The translations under genes were made by a program, and so were the position numbers. The notes beneath the pieces are model-generated. The model was given only the letters and a program-made list of their open reading frames with translations, was not told where the DNA came from and ran no database searches. This document shows positions 18,391 through 27,619 of a DNA stretch of 64,000 bases, in pieces (position 1 is the stretch's first letter; every line of letters starts with the position of its first letter). Source of the DNA: Desulfolinea sp050305405 (GTDB lineage Bacteria; Chloroflexota; Anaerolineae; Anaerolineales; Villigracilaceae); assembly GCA_050305405.1 (NCBI GenBank), contig JBNLFG010000013.1, forward strand, positions 94,083 through 158,082, read 5' to 3'.

Positions 18391-18419
18391 TTGACATGAC
18401 TTTTTTTATACGCTACACT
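18391..18419 (+). promoter_or_regulatory. Sigma-70-type promoter of the iron module
   Basis: A perfect -35 TTGACA at 18391-18396 and a -10 TACACT at 18414-18419, separated by 17 nt, lie about 40 nt upstream of the DtxR-type gene. Transcription would start near 18426, inside the adjoining palindrome. Confidence 0.65.
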
Positions 18420-18420
18420 A

Positions 18421-18438
18421 ATTTAGGTATGCCTAAAT
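18421..18438. promoter_or_regulatory. Palindromic DtxR/MntR-like operator
   Basis: A perfect inverted repeat, ATTTAGG-TATG-CCTAAAT, sits directly after the -10 box and covers the expected transcription start. It resembles known boxes of DtxR/MntR regulators (AGG and CCT arms in AT flanks). Bound repressor would block initiation, so metal-dependent autoregulation of the whole module is likely. Confidence 0.65.
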
Positions 18439-18456
18439 ATTATTTTAGAGAGAACT

Positions 18457-19128
18457 ATGAAAGATCAACTGACACACGCAACCGAAGATTATCTAAAGGC
18501 CATCTTTGCACTCAGTGCAGCGGGTGAAACAGCATCCACAACCGCATTGGCAGCCGAACTTGGGGTTGCTGCAGCCTCGGTCACGGGAATGCTCAAACGC
18601 CTCGCAGAGACCAACCCGCCGCTTGTTGAGTATCGCAAGCATCGTGGCGCAACCCTCACGCCCGAGGGCGAGCGGGCTGCTCTCGAAGTCATTCGTCATC
18701 ACCGCTTGCTCGAAACCTATTTGCATCAATCGCTCGGCTTCCCATGGGAAGATGTCCACGAGGAGGCTTGCCGATTGGAACATGTTATCTCGGAGGCTTT
18801 CGAAGAGCGGATTGATGCCGTTCTCGGGTATCCCACTCACGACCCGCACGGCGATCCGATCCCGGACCCGAATCTGGTGATGCCCCAAAAGGCATCCACC
18901 CCACTGTCAACGCTGCGTCCGCCACAGGTCACGATGATACAACGCGTCAACGCTGACGACGGAGACCTCCTGCGCTATCTCGAGGAAAAAGGCTTGGTGC
19001 CCGGTAGCAAGTTGGAGGTGAGAGCGTTCTCGCCTTTTGACGGAAATCTGACCCTGTTCGTCGAGGGGACAGAGATGATCGTCGGGCCCGCTATCACGCA
19101 TCATATTTTTGTTGAAGAAGAATCCTAA
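18457..19128 (+). CDS. DtxR/MntR-family metal-dependent repressor
   Basis: 223 residues: winged HTH (about 5-72), metal-binding dimerisation domain (75-145) and C-terminal SH3/FeoA-like domain (about 150-222). Metal ligands are visible: His82, Glu86, His101, Cys105, Glu108, His109. The N-terminal ligand position is Asp11, as in the Mn sensor MntR, whereas Cys105 is as in the Fe sensor DtxR, so metal choice is unclear from residues alone. Context (FeoB genes downstream) points to iron. It heads a four-gene plus-strand run and has a palindromic operator at its own promoter. Confidence 0.9.
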   Translation: MKDQLTHATEDYLKAIFALSAAGETASTTALAAELGVAAASVTGMLKRLAETNPPLVEYRKHRGATLTPEGERAALEVIRHHRLLETYLHQSLGFPWEDVHEEACRLEHVISEAFEERIDAVLGYPTHDPHGDPIPDPNLVMPQKASTPLSTLRPPQVTMIQRVNADDGDLLRYLEEKGLVPGSKLEVRAFSPFDGNLTLFVEGTEMIVGPAITHHIFVEEES

Positions 19129-19181
19129 GAAAGAGACTCTCAAAGTTTTGAAAAAATCGAAAGTCTGATCATGGAGACAAT

Positions 19182-20177
19182 ATGCTATATCAAATTTTAT
19201 TCGTAGCGATCTTGCTCGTTTTGGGAGCCATCTTTCTCCCCAAGCAAATCAACACGCGCCGTGAAAATAAGCGCCGCGAGGAAGTCGAGGATGCGCTCAA
19301 ACATCTGCTCGACCGTGAGCAACAAGGACGCCACGCATCGCCAGAATCATTGGCAGGCAGCATGGGCTTGTCTGCGAAAACAGTAATAGGTATCCTTGCG
19401 CGCATGGACGCACAAGGCTTGATCGAGCACCACGGTACGGAACTACATCTAACATCCGAAGGGGAACGCTGGGCAATTCACGTGGTTCGCGCCCACCGCC
19501 TGCTGGAGCGCTATCTGGCAGACGAGGCACGCCTGCCTTTAGAGAAAGTTCACGCCGAGGCACATCGCCGCGAGCATGGAATGACGCCTGCTGAAGTGGA
19601 CGCCATGGATACCGCGCTCGGCTATCCCAGCCGTGACCCGCACGGTGACCCGATCCCCAACCGCGACGGGGTGCTCACTGAAAGCGAAGGTCAACCACTG
19701 ACTTCCTGGAAAACCGATGTTGTGGGACGCATCGTGCATCTCGAGGATGAGCCTGAAATGGCCTTTGCGCAAATCCTCGCCGAAGGGCTGCGGCTCGGAC
19801 AACGCATCCGCATTTTGGAGAAAAGCGCCGAACGTTATCTGCTCAGCGATGGCGAAGCCGAGTACCGGCTGGCACCCGCCGTTGCAGCAAATGTCTATGT
19901 CACCCCGTTGCCTGAAAGTCTGCTCGCGCTGGCCGATGCAATCCCGCTCGATGAGTTGGCACACGCCCAAAAAGCTGAGATCATCGCACTGGACGAAGCC
20001 TGTCAGGGCTTCACACGTCGCCGCTTTCTCGATTTGGGTCTGACACCCGGCACAACCATCTTCCCCGAACTGAAAAACTCATTCCGCGACCCACGCGGTT
20101 ATCGCGTTCGCGGCACGCTGATCGCCTTGCGCCGCGAACAGGCCAACCAGATCTGGGTAAAAACGCTAGAAAGTTAG
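19182..20177 (+). CDS. Membrane-tethered DtxR-like protein fused to FeoA domain
   Basis: 331 residues: one N-terminal membrane helix (about 3-19), a DtxR-type winged HTH (35-98), a metal/dimerisation domain (100-150), an SH3-like stretch (about 165-240) and a C-terminal FeoA domain (about 262-331, FTRRRFLDLGLTPGTTIFPE). Metal ligands His105, Glu109, His124, Glu131 and His132 are kept; the usual Cys is His128. A DNA-binding repressor tied to the membrane is unusual. It may act as the FeoA partner of FeoB, possibly with metal sensing, rather than as a normal repressor. GGAG precedes the ATG. Lies 10 nt before the FeoB GTPase gene. Confidence 0.85.
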   Translation: MLYQILFVAILLVLGAIFLPKQINTRRENKRREEVEDALKHLLDREQQGRHASPESLAGSMGLSAKTVIGILARMDAQGLIEHHGTELHLTSEGERWAIHVVRAHRLLERYLADEARLPLEKVHAEAHRREHGMTPAEVDAMDTALGYPSRDPHGDPIPNRDGVLTESEGQPLTSWKTDVVGRIVHLEDEPEMAFAQILAEGLRLGQRIRILEKSAERYLLSDGEAEYRLAPAVAANVYVTPLPESLLALADAIPLDELAHAQKAEIIALDEACQGFTRRRFLDLGLTPGTTIFPELKNSFRDPRGYRVRGTLIALRREQANQIWVKTLES

Positions 20178-20187
20178 AGAAAATACT

Positions 20188-21021
20188 ATGAGTGAAAAAA
20201 ACAATCTACCTACCGAACATTGCGAGACCTGCCCCGCCTTCACACAATTGGAGCAAATGGGCATCGAGCTCGATAATTTTGACCGCGTGATTGCGCTGGC
20301 GGGCAATCCCAACACTGGCAAATCGACGCTGTTCAACACCCTAACCGGCCTCAAACAGCACACTGGCAATTGGCCCGGAAAGACCGTCACACGCGCTGAG
20401 GGCGGTTTTGAATTCAATACGATCCGCTACAAACTGGTCGATCTGCCCGGCACCTACTCCCTGCTCTCCGCTTCGCAAGATGAAGAGGTAGCACGCGATT
20501 TCATCCTCTTTGGAAAACCGGATTGCACAATCGTCGTCACAGACGCCACCGCTTTGGAGCGAAATTTAAATCTTGTGATGCAAGTGACAGAAATTACCAG
20601 CAATGTTGTTGTTGCTGTTAATCTGATGGATGAGGCTAGAAGGAAGGGACTAGAAGTGGATACGCGAAGTCTCGCTCGCGATTTAGGCGTGCCCGCCATC
20701 CCGATCGTGGCGCGCAGCGGAGAGGGAATCCACCAACTCCTTTCGACAGTCGCCGAGGTGATCGAGGGCAATATTGCGACAAACCCACGCCGCGTGCAAG
20801 GGACACCCGAATTTCAACGGGCAGTCGAAGAACTCGCTCTGATGATCGAAGGTACAGCTCCCGGCATCCCGAACGCCCGCTGGCTCGCGATCCGCTTATT
20901 GGACGGGGACGCCAAAGTTGAGCAAGCCCTGCGCGAAGGCAACCTGACCGAACTCGTCAGTCGCCAACAGGATGCAGACGTACAATTCAGCAAAAAGATG
21001 GCCGTCGATGGGAGACAATAA
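20188..21021 (+). CDS. feoB: FeoB GTPase subunit (N-terminal half of ferrous iron transporter)
   Basis: 277 residues corresponding to the cytosolic G-protein domain of FeoB plus the helical linker. G1 is GNPNTGKSTLFN, G3 is DLPGTYS and G4 is NLMDEA. A short leader with C-E-T-C precedes the G domain. It ends before any membrane helix, and the transporter half is a separate gene starting two bases after the TAA. Standard FeoB is one polypeptide of roughly 600-800 residues, so this is a split form. The two halves must assemble at the membrane to import Fe2+. Confidence 0.92.
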   Translation: MSEKNNLPTEHCETCPAFTQLEQMGIELDNFDRVIALAGNPNTGKSTLFNTLTGLKQHTGNWPGKTVTRAEGGFEFNTIRYKLVDLPGTYSLLSASQDEEVARDFILFGKPDCTIVVTDATALERNLNLVMQVTEITSNVVVAVNLMDEARRKGLEVDTRSLARDLGVPAIPIVARSGEGIHQLLSTVAEVIEGNIATNPRRVQGTPEFQRAVEELALMIEGTAPGIPNARWLAIRLLDGDAKVEQALREGNLTELVSRQQDADVQFSKKMAVDGRQ

Positions 21022-21022
21022 G

Positions 21023-22414
21023 ATGAGCGCAACTCCTAACGAAATCCTCAGCAAAGCCGCCGAACTGCGCAGTACTCTCTCGAGCAGCTTCCGTGACGAG
21101 GTCGTCAAATCGCTCTATAGCGAAGCCGAAAGCATCACCAAGCGTGCCGTTCATCCGAAGGGCGACCACGAATATGATCTTGACCAGCGTATTGACCGGA
21201 TTGTGACTTCACCAATCTTCGGGTTGCCGCTCATGCTGCTCATCCTCGCAATCGTTATCTGGATCACGGTTGTTGGCGCAAACGTGCCATCGAATATGAT
21301 CGCAACCGTCCTCTTCTGGATCGAAGATCAAGCCGCGACACTCTTCACCAATATCGGCATCCCGTGGTGGATCACAGGCTTCATTTGGCATGGCGTCTAT
21401 CGCGGCTTGGCCTGGGTCGTTGCTGTGATGCTGCCTCCGATGGCAATCTTCTTCCCCCTCTTCACCTTTCTCGAAGACTTGGGCTATCTGCCACGCGTCG
21501 CCTTCAACATGGACTTTCTCTTCAAAAAAGCGGGCGCGCACGGCAAACAAGCCCTGACGATGGCGATGGGCTTTGGCTGTAATGCCGCCGGAATCGTGGC
21601 AACCCGTATCATCGACTCGCCGCGTGAACGCCTGATCGCGATCTTGACGAACAACTTTGTCCCGTGCAACGGACGCTTTCCAACCCTCATCATGCTCGGG
21701 ACGGTATTTGTCGCCGCATCCTTTTCGCCGGTATACGCATCCATAGCGGCAGCAGGTTCAGTTGTCGCAGTGGTCGTGCTCGGCATCCTCTTCACGCTGG
21801 CTGTCTCATGGGCGCTGTCCAAAACAATCCTGAAGGGCGAAGCATCCGCCTTTACGCTGGAATTACCGCCCTACCGCAGCCCGAATTTTCTGCAAATCCT
21901 GTACACATCGCTGATCGACCGCACCTTATTCGTGCTTTGGCGAGCCATCCAAACAGCGGCTCCGGCAGGTGCGGTCATCTGGGTGTTGGCAAATATTCAA
22001 ATTACGGGCATGAGCCTTGCGCAACATGTCGCTAACTTTCTCAATCCCGCCGGGCTGCTGCTCGGGCTGGATGGCGTGATTTTGCTTGCTTATATCATTG
22101 CTATTCCCGCGAACGAGATCGTTGTACCAACCATGCTAATGATTTATATGGGCACGGGTATGATGATCGAACTCGACTCGATGAGCGCCCTGCGCACACT
22201 ACTGGTCGATCAAAACGGCTGGACGATGCTGACGGCGGTAAACTTGATGCTTTTTGCGCTGCTGCATAACCCCTGCGCAACGGCGATCATGACGATCTAC
22301 AAAGAGACCAACAGCCGCAAATGGGCAACCGTTGGCGCGCTGTTGCCACTGGGCATTGGCATCGTGGTGACGTTCCTGACAGCGAGTATTGCGCGCTTAT
22401 TTGGGTGGGTCTAA
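21023..22414 (+). CDS. feoB: FeoB membrane subunit (C-terminal half of ferrous iron transporter)
   Basis: 463 residues from ATG 21023; GGAGACA lies just upstream and the preceding stop is one base away, so this start is preferred to one 17 codons earlier. A soluble helical lead (about 1-60) is followed by a polytopic FeoB core. Gate-type motifs of the family are present: PPMAIFFPLFTFLEDLGYLP, GFGCNAAGIVATRIIDSPRE, NNFVPCNGRFPT and the Cys near the end (HNPCATAIMTIYKET). It forms the Fe2+ pore and works with the separate GTPase and, probably, the FeoA-bearing protein upstream. Confidence 0.93.
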   Translation: MSATPNEILSKAAELRSTLSSSFRDEVVKSLYSEAESITKRAVHPKGDHEYDLDQRIDRIVTSPIFGLPLMLLILAIVIWITVVGANVPSNMIATVLFWIEDQAATLFTNIGIPWWITGFIWHGVYRGLAWVVAVMLPPMAIFFPLFTFLEDLGYLPRVAFNMDFLFKKAGAHGKQALTMAMGFGCNAAGIVATRIIDSPRERLIAILTNNFVPCNGRFPTLIMLGTVFVAASFSPVYASIAAAGSVVAVVVLGILFTLAVSWALSKTILKGEASAFTLELPPYRSPNFLQILYTSLIDRTLFVLWRAIQTAAPAGAVIWVLANIQITGMSLAQHVANFLNPAGLLLGLDGVILLAYIIAIPANEIVVPTMLMIYMGTGMMIELDSMSALRTLLVDQNGWTMLTAVNLMLFALLHNPCATAIMTIYKETNSRKWATVGALLPLGIGIVVTFLTASIARLFGWV

Positions 22415-22454
22415 TCCCCCATCCTATTTCAATTTATAACTTACCATATTGATT

Positions 22455-23300
22455 ATGCGCAAAACAAAAATTGGATTTTTACACCCAGGGGCGATGGGAA
22501 TCTCGCTCGCGGCATCCGCGCAAAACAGCGGGCATGAAGCCTATTGGATTTCAGATGGACGCAGCGCAGCAACACACAAACGCGCCGGGGAGCACGGCCT
22601 GATTGATGCAGGGACGCTGACGCACCTGACCCAAATTTGCGAGGTGGTTGTCAGCATCTGCCCGCCCCACGCATCTGTGGATGTAGCCCAAAGCGTAGCA
22701 GCCTTATCTTTTCAAGGTCTCTACCTCGATGCAAATGCCATTGCACCCCAAACAAGCCTCCGCATTCAAGAGATCGTAGAGCGCGCAGGCGCACGCTATG
22801 TCGACGGGAGTGTGATCGGTGGGCCAGCTTGGGAAAAAGGAAAGACTTGGCTGCATCTATCTGGTGGATATGCGCAGGAAATTGCAGCGCTATCCGAAGC
22901 TGGCCCCTTAGAAACAAATATCCTTGGAGAAGAGATTGGCAAAGCATCAGCACTCAAGATGGCATACGCGGCTTACTCCAAAGGCACAACCGCGCTATTG
23001 GCCGCCATTCTGGCTCTCGCGGAAAACTTTGATGTTCGCGAAAGTCTCGAAGCAGAATGGGCAAAAGACGATTCCGCTTTTGTCGAGCAAGTTCATAAAC
23101 GCACACAACGCGTTACCGCCAAAGCATGGCGCTTCGCAGGCGAAATGGATGAAATCGCCAAAACCTTTGCAGATGCAGGCCTGCCCAGCGGTTTTCACGA
23201 TGCGGCTGGAGAGATTTATCGTCGCATGGCTGAGTTCAAAGCTCTTGGCGAGACTCCCGATCTGGAAACCATACTCAATAAGCTGCTTGGCAATGTCTGA
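22455..23300 (+). CDS. NAD(P)-dependent 3-hydroxyacid-dehydrogenase-like protein (DUF1932)
   Basis: 281 residues. N-terminal Rossmann domain (FLHPGAMGISLAASAQ) and a conserved mid-region typical of 6-phosphogluconate/beta-hydroxyacid dehydrogenase relatives (YVDGSVIGGPAW). The C-terminal helical domain (about 190-270) matches the DUF1932 type. Lys in KMAYAAYSKGTTA is the likely catalytic residue. Substrate unknown. The ATG at 22455 gives a conventional N-terminus; a TTG two codons earlier is possible. Its end overlaps the next gene by eight bases. Confidence 0.82.
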   Translation: MRKTKIGFLHPGAMGISLAASAQNSGHEAYWISDGRSAATHKRAGEHGLIDAGTLTHLTQICEVVVSICPPHASVDVAQSVAALSFQGLYLDANAIAPQTSLRIQEIVERAGARYVDGSVIGGPAWEKGKTWLHLSGGYAQEIAALSEAGPLETNILGEEIGKASALKMAYAAYSKGTTALLAAILALAENFDVRESLEAEWAKDDSAFVEQVHKRTQRVTAKAWRFAGEMDEIAKTFADAGLPSGFHDAAGEIYRRMAEFKALGETPDLETILNKLLGNV

Positions 23301-23688
23301 CAGGATCATCATCTTCGATGGGGTTTGCAATCTCTGCAACTGGGCCGTATGCTTCATCATCAGACACGATTCGCAAGGTAACTTCAAGTTTACGTCTGCG
23401 CAATCAGAGCAGGGACAAGAACTTCTACACAGACACAAACTTGCCATCGAAAACCCAGAAAGCGTATTTTTAATCCAAAATAATCGAGCGTTAAAAGAAA
23501 GTGCTGCTGCGCTGGAAATCGCAGCAGCACTTGATGGTGCTTGGAAGGCATTATTGATCTTTCGCTTGATCCCCGAGCCTGCACGTGACAAGCTCTACAG
23601 GTGGGTCGCGCGCAATCGTTATCGCTGGTTCGGAAAACGTGATGTTTGCATGCTTCCCAGCGATGAAGTGAAAAGTCGTTTTTTATAA
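23293..23688 (+). CDS. DCC-family thiol-disulfide oxidoreductase-like protein
   Basis: 131 residues. The N-terminus FDGVCNLCNWAV holds the D-x-x-C-x-x-C signature of DUF393 (DCC family), a thioredoxin-fold group. The C-terminal region has the family's YRWVARNRYRWFGKRD. Function in the family is not well defined; redox or membrane-associated roles are proposed. It overlaps the dehydrogenase stop by eight bases and converges on mfd with a six-base overlap. The true start is the internal ATG at 23293, not the longer reading frame that extends through the previous gene. Confidence 0.85.
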   Translation: MSDRIIIFDGVCNLCNWAVCFIIRHDSQGNFKFTSAQSEQGQELLHRHKLAIENPESVFLIQNNRALKESAAALEIAAALDGAWKALLIFRLIPEPARDKLYRWVARNRYRWFGKRDVCMLPSDEVKSRFL

Positions 23689-26600
23689 CTTTTCCAAAAT
23701 ATTCAATAAACGCTTTTTCCAATCGGTTTCGCCCCCAAAGGTGAGCCAATATGCATTCTTGCCCTTACGCGTATTTACACCGAGATCAGTTAGCGTGCGG
23801 CGTTGTTGTCCGCCATAGCGGAACACGATCTGCGCGCCGCTCATTACGATCGATTCCAGTCCAACACGCTCGGCAAGGATCTTTACCGCGATCTGGTAAA
23901 AGAGATTTTCAACCATCTCAGGCAGGTCGCCAAAGCGATCCGCAAACTCGATGCGGGTGGCATCCAACTCGCCTTCGTCGACGATGTTGGCCAGGCGACG
24001 ATAAAGACGTAGGCGTAAATTCTGGTCGGGGATATAGGTTGCGGGGATGCCGATCGGGAGCGGTAATTCCACATTGACGGGTTGCATATTGACCGGTTTG
24101 AAGTTCTCTGGCGAAAATTGCTGAAGATCAGAATCAACTTCAAAGCGCGAGCGTGCCACTGCCTCCGACAAAAGACGCGTATAAAGATGGAACCCAACCG
24201 ACGCCATGTGTCCGTGCTGGCGCATCCCCAAAAGATCCCCCGCGCCACGAATTTCGAGATCACGCATGGCGATGGAATAGCCTGCGCCAAGCTGGGTATT
24301 CTCGGCGATGACTTCCAGACGCGCTTGTCCTTCTTCGGTCGGCATCTTCTTGCGATGACGGAAGAAGTAGGCGTATGCGCGCACCGCCCCACGACCAACA
24401 CGCCCGCGCAATTGATAGAGCTGCGCCAAGCCGAAAGTATCACCGCGGTCGACAATCAGCGTGTTCGCATTTGGGATATCCAGACCGGATTCAATGATGG
24501 TCGTCGCCAGCAAGACATCGTATTTACCAAGCACAAAATCTGCCATGACTTTTGAAAGCTCACCTTCAGCCATTTGCCCGTGCCCAATGGCGATGCGCGC
24601 TTCAGGGACGAGTTTTTGCAAATGCGCCTTCATAGCGCCGATGGTCTGGACGCGATTGTGGACGAAGAAAACCTGCCCGCCACGATCCATCTCACGCAGG
24701 ATCGCCTGACGAACGAGCTTTTGTGAGTAAGGCCCGACATGCGTCACAATCGGCAAACGTTCTTCGGGCGGCGTGTTTAAATTCGAGATGTCGCGCACAC
24801 CAGTTAGCGCCATGTAAAGCGTTCTCGGGATAGGCGTGGCTGTCATCGTGAGCACGTCCACTTCAGTGCGCATCTTTTTGAGATGCTCCTTGTGTGCCAC
24901 GCCAAAACGCTGCTCTTCGTCGATAATGACCAGCCCTAAATCCTTGAAAAGAACATCGCCAGAGATCAAGCGATGCGTACCGATCACAATATCCACAGCG
25001 CCCTTTGAAAGATCAAGCAAGATTTTTGCCTGCTGGCGCGGCGTGCGGAAACGCGAAAGCATTTCCACCTTGACCGGGAAGGCTGCCAGACGCTGGTGAA
25101 AAGTCTCAAAATGTTGTTGCGCCAAAACCGTGGTCGGCACCAAGATCGCCACCTGGCGCCCTTCCATGACGGCCTTGAATGCCGCACGCAACGCAATCTC
25201 AGTCTTGCCGTAGCCCACGTCGCCGCACAGCAGCCTGTCCATCGGACGTGACTTCTCCATATCACGTTTGACTTCCTCGATAACGCGCAATTGGTCGTCG
25301 GTTTCGACATAAGGGAAACTGCCCTCGAGCTCGCGCTGCCAGGGCGTATCGGGAGCGAAAGCAAATCCTTGTGCCGTTTTGCGACGTGCGTACAGATCGA
25401 GCAGATCTTCGGCGACTTCCTGTACCGCCTCGCGCACGCGACCTTTGGCTTGCTTCCACGCTTCACCACCGAGGCGGCTGATGCTGGGTGTGCCCCCATC
25501 TGGCCCAATATAGCGGGTCAACCTGTCAGCTTGGTGCACGGGCACGAAGAGTCTGTCCGCATCCTTGTATTCGATGCGCAAAAACTCACGCTCGTTACCC
25601 TCAAGCGTGCGCTGAACAAGCCCCGTGTATTTACCGATACCGTGATCGATATGCACCACCCAATCACCGGGACTCAAATCCGCGTAGGCGGCTTCGGGTG
25701 CATCCGCAGCTTTACGTTGTCTGCGGCGTGGGCGGGGGCGCTCCCAGCCGAATATCTCGGCGTCGGTGACGAGAGAAACGTTGCCTAAAGACCAGCCGCC
25801 CGAAAGCGAATCGCAAAGAAACTCCGGCGAGCGGTACTCAGCATCTTCAAAAGGATGATGCTCACGCCACAGTTCTTCAAGACGCTCGCATTGGCGCGAG
25901 GCAATGACAACAACCTTATCAAGCGCGATCTGCTCGGCGACGAAATCCATAAAGGGTTTCAGGCGTCCGCTAAAGCGCGGCAGCACGCCAAAATCCGAGG
26001 TCGTTTCGGGGAGAGCGGTCGAGTAGCCGAGTTCAAGAGTCGGGCGTCCATGCAGGCTGTCTTCGAGTTCCGACCATGTCAGATAGGGAATCGGGAAATC
26101 TTCAGCAAGGGTTTCCTCCTGAATGCTTTCACGACGAAGAACGACCGCTTGCTCTTCGATTTCATCGACGGTAGATTCCGTGATGCCAAGATCATCGATC
26201 AGCACAAGCGTACGCGAAGGGAGATAATCGAGCAGACTGGCAGGAAATTCGTGAATCAGCGGGATATGAAATTCAGAGGGCTGAGCATTGGAATTTGGGA
26301 GTTGGTAATCAGCGTCAGGAAGAATGAACTCGCGCGCAGGCGTAATAAGTATCTCTTTTAGCGTCTGAAGCGTGCGCTGGGATGTAGGATCAAAACTCTT
26401 GATGGTATCAAGTTCATCGCCGAAGAAATCCAAACGAACAGGGAAGTTTTCAGCTGGCGCCCAAATATCGAGCAAGCCTCCACGATGCGAAAATTGTCCG
26501 GGCTCAAGGACGGTGTTGACCGGCTCGTAGCCAATCCGCACCCAGGTTTCAAGCAGTTGTGTGATGAGTAACTGATCGCCAATTTTCAGGCGTTTGGCGG

Positions 26601-27057
26601 CTTTTAGGAAATCACGGCGCGGGAGGGTACGCGTCATCAAGGCACGTGCCGAGGCGACGATCACAGGCGGGGTTTCGGGTTTCTTTGCAAAGGGAAGATG
26701 ATAGGCGGCAAGCGCTGTCAGCGTTTGAATACGCTCACGTCGACTGGTGGCACCCCAGGCAGCCTCTTCGTAAAAAAGCGGATTGGGTTCAGGGAAGAGA
26801 TAACGCGGCGACTTCGACAGCCAAAAAGAAAGCTCATCGGCGAACTCCAGGGCTCGGTCGGCGCGGTCGGTGAGGAAAAGGATCGGGATGCCCAAATCTT
26901 CACTAAGGGAAGCAAGCACGGGGAGGCGTGCGGCACGTGGCAATCCCAATCCCGGATATGCTTTCGCCGAGCGAGCCACATCCAAGACATCTGCATACAA
27001 AGGCAACTCTCGAATAGGATCAAAAAGGGGCGATGTCATCCGCTGCCCGCTAGCCAT
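23683..27057 (-). CDS. mfd: Transcription-repair coupling factor Mfd
   Basis: Removes RNA polymerase stalled at DNA damage and recruits UvrA. 1124 residues, normal length: UvrB-like N-terminal modules (1-450), RNA-polymerase-interaction domain (about 460-540, DWVVHIDHGIGKY), RecG-type translocase with Walker A (CGDVGYGKTEIALRA) and DEEQ box (IIDEEQRFGV), TRG motif and C-terminal domain from about 1000. The ATG overlaps the pth stop by eight bases, so the two are co-translated. Nothing unusual seen. Confidence 0.97.
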   Translation of the reverse strand: MASGQRMTSPLFDPIRELPLYADVLDVARSAKAYPGLGLPRAARLPVLASLSEDLGIPILFLTDRADRALEFADELSFWLSKSPRYLFPEPNPLFYEEAAWGATSRRERIQTLTALAAYHLPFAKKPETPPVIVASARALMTRTLPRRDFLKAAKRLKIGDQLLITQLLETWVRIGYEPVNTVLEPGQFSHRGGLLDIWAPAENFPVRLDFFGDELDTIKSFDPTSQRTLQTLKEILITPAREFILPDADYQLPNSNAQPSEFHIPLIHEFPASLLDYLPSRTLVLIDDLGITESTVDEIEEQAVVLRRESIQEETLAEDFPIPYLTWSELEDSLHGRPTLELGYSTALPETTSDFGVLPRFSGRLKPFMDFVAEQIALDKVVVIASRQCERLEELWREHHPFEDAEYRSPEFLCDSLSGGWSLGNVSLVTDAEIFGWERPRPRRRQRKAADAPEAAYADLSPGDWVVHIDHGIGKYTGLVQRTLEGNEREFLRIEYKDADRLFVPVHQADRLTRYIGPDGGTPSISRLGGEAWKQAKGRVREAVQEVAEDLLDLYARRKTAQGFAFAPDTPWQRELEGSFPYVETDDQLRVIEEVKRDMEKSRPMDRLLCGDVGYGKTEIALRAAFKAVMEGRQVAILVPTTVLAQQHFETFHQRLAAFPVKVEMLSRFRTPRQQAKILLDLSKGAVDIVIGTHRLISGDVLFKDLGLVIIDEEQRFGVAHKEHLKKMRTEVDVLTMTATPIPRTLYMALTGVRDISNLNTPPEERLPIVTHVGPYSQKLVRQAILREMDRGGQVFFVHNRVQTIGAMKAHLQKLVPEARIAIGHGQMAEGELSKVMADFVLGKYDVLLATTIIESGLDIPNANTLIVDRGDTFGLAQLYQLRGRVGRGAVRAYAYFFRHRKKMPTEEGQARLEVIAENTQLGAGYSIAMRDLEIRGAGDLLGMRQHGHMASVGFHLYTRLLSEAVARSRFEVDSDLQQFSPENFKPVNMQPVNVELPLPIGIPATYIPDQNLRLRLYRRLANIVDEGELDATRIEFADRFGDLPEMVENLFYQIAVKILAERVGLESIVMSGAQIVFRYGGQQRRTLTDLGVNTRKGKNAYWLTFGGETDWKKRLLNILEKL

Positions 27058-27619
27058 TGAATTGATTCATTGCTTTATCCAAGCCGGCACTGATAAAGGT
27101 TTCTACAGCGTCAGTAGCCCGATCAAGCGTCTCAGATAAAATTTGTTGGTCGCCCTTGGCAAAATCCTGTAAAACGTAGGCAGCAGCGTCCATGCGTCCG
27201 GGCGGACGCCCAATGCCCAAACGCAGACGCGGAAAGTCCTGCGTGCCAAGATGCTGAATGGTCGACTTAATACCTTTTTGCCCGCCCGCTCCCCCACCGG
27301 GGCGAATACGCAGCGTGCCAAAAGGCAAATCAAGATCATCGTGGGCAACAATGAGATTTTCGAGCGGAACTTTATAAAAACGCACCAACCCCTGCACGGC
27401 CTGACCGGAGAGATTCATGAAGGTTTGCGGCTTGGCAAGGATCACTTTCACGCCCTGATAGGTCACGGAGCCAAGCAACGCTTTCGACTGCATCCGGCGC
27501 ATACGCGCATCCAGACGCACAGAAAGACGGTCAATCAACATAAACCCGATGTTGTGACGGTTTTCGCGGTATTCACGACCCGGGTTTCCCAAGCCGACGA
27601 TCAAGAAAGTTTCACTCAT
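27050..27619 (-). CDS. pth: Peptidyl-tRNA hydrolase
   Basis: Recycles peptidyl-tRNA released from ribosomes. 189 residues, standard length. Family signatures are GLGNPGREYRENRHNIGF (catalytic His within) and the substrate-binding stretch VAHDDLDLPFG followed by GGGAGGQKGIKS. AAAGGA precedes the ATG. It is transcribed with mfd, the pairing seen in many bacteria. Confidence 0.97.
   Translation of the reverse strand: MSETFLIVGLGNPGREYRENRHNIGFMLIDRLSVRLDARMRRMQSKALLGSVTYQGVKVILAKPQTFMNLSGQAVQGLVRFYKVPLENLIVAHDDLDLPFGTLRIRPGGGAGGQKGIKSTIQHLGTQDFPRLRLGIGRPPGRMDAAAYVLQDFAKGDQQILSETLDRATDAVETFISAGLDKAMNQFNG

Noticed and set aside
22924..23292. N-terminal extension of the DCC-family frame through the preceding dehydrogenase gene
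   Set aside because: The DCC domain starts at the internal ATG 23293; the upstream part is an out-of-frame shadow.
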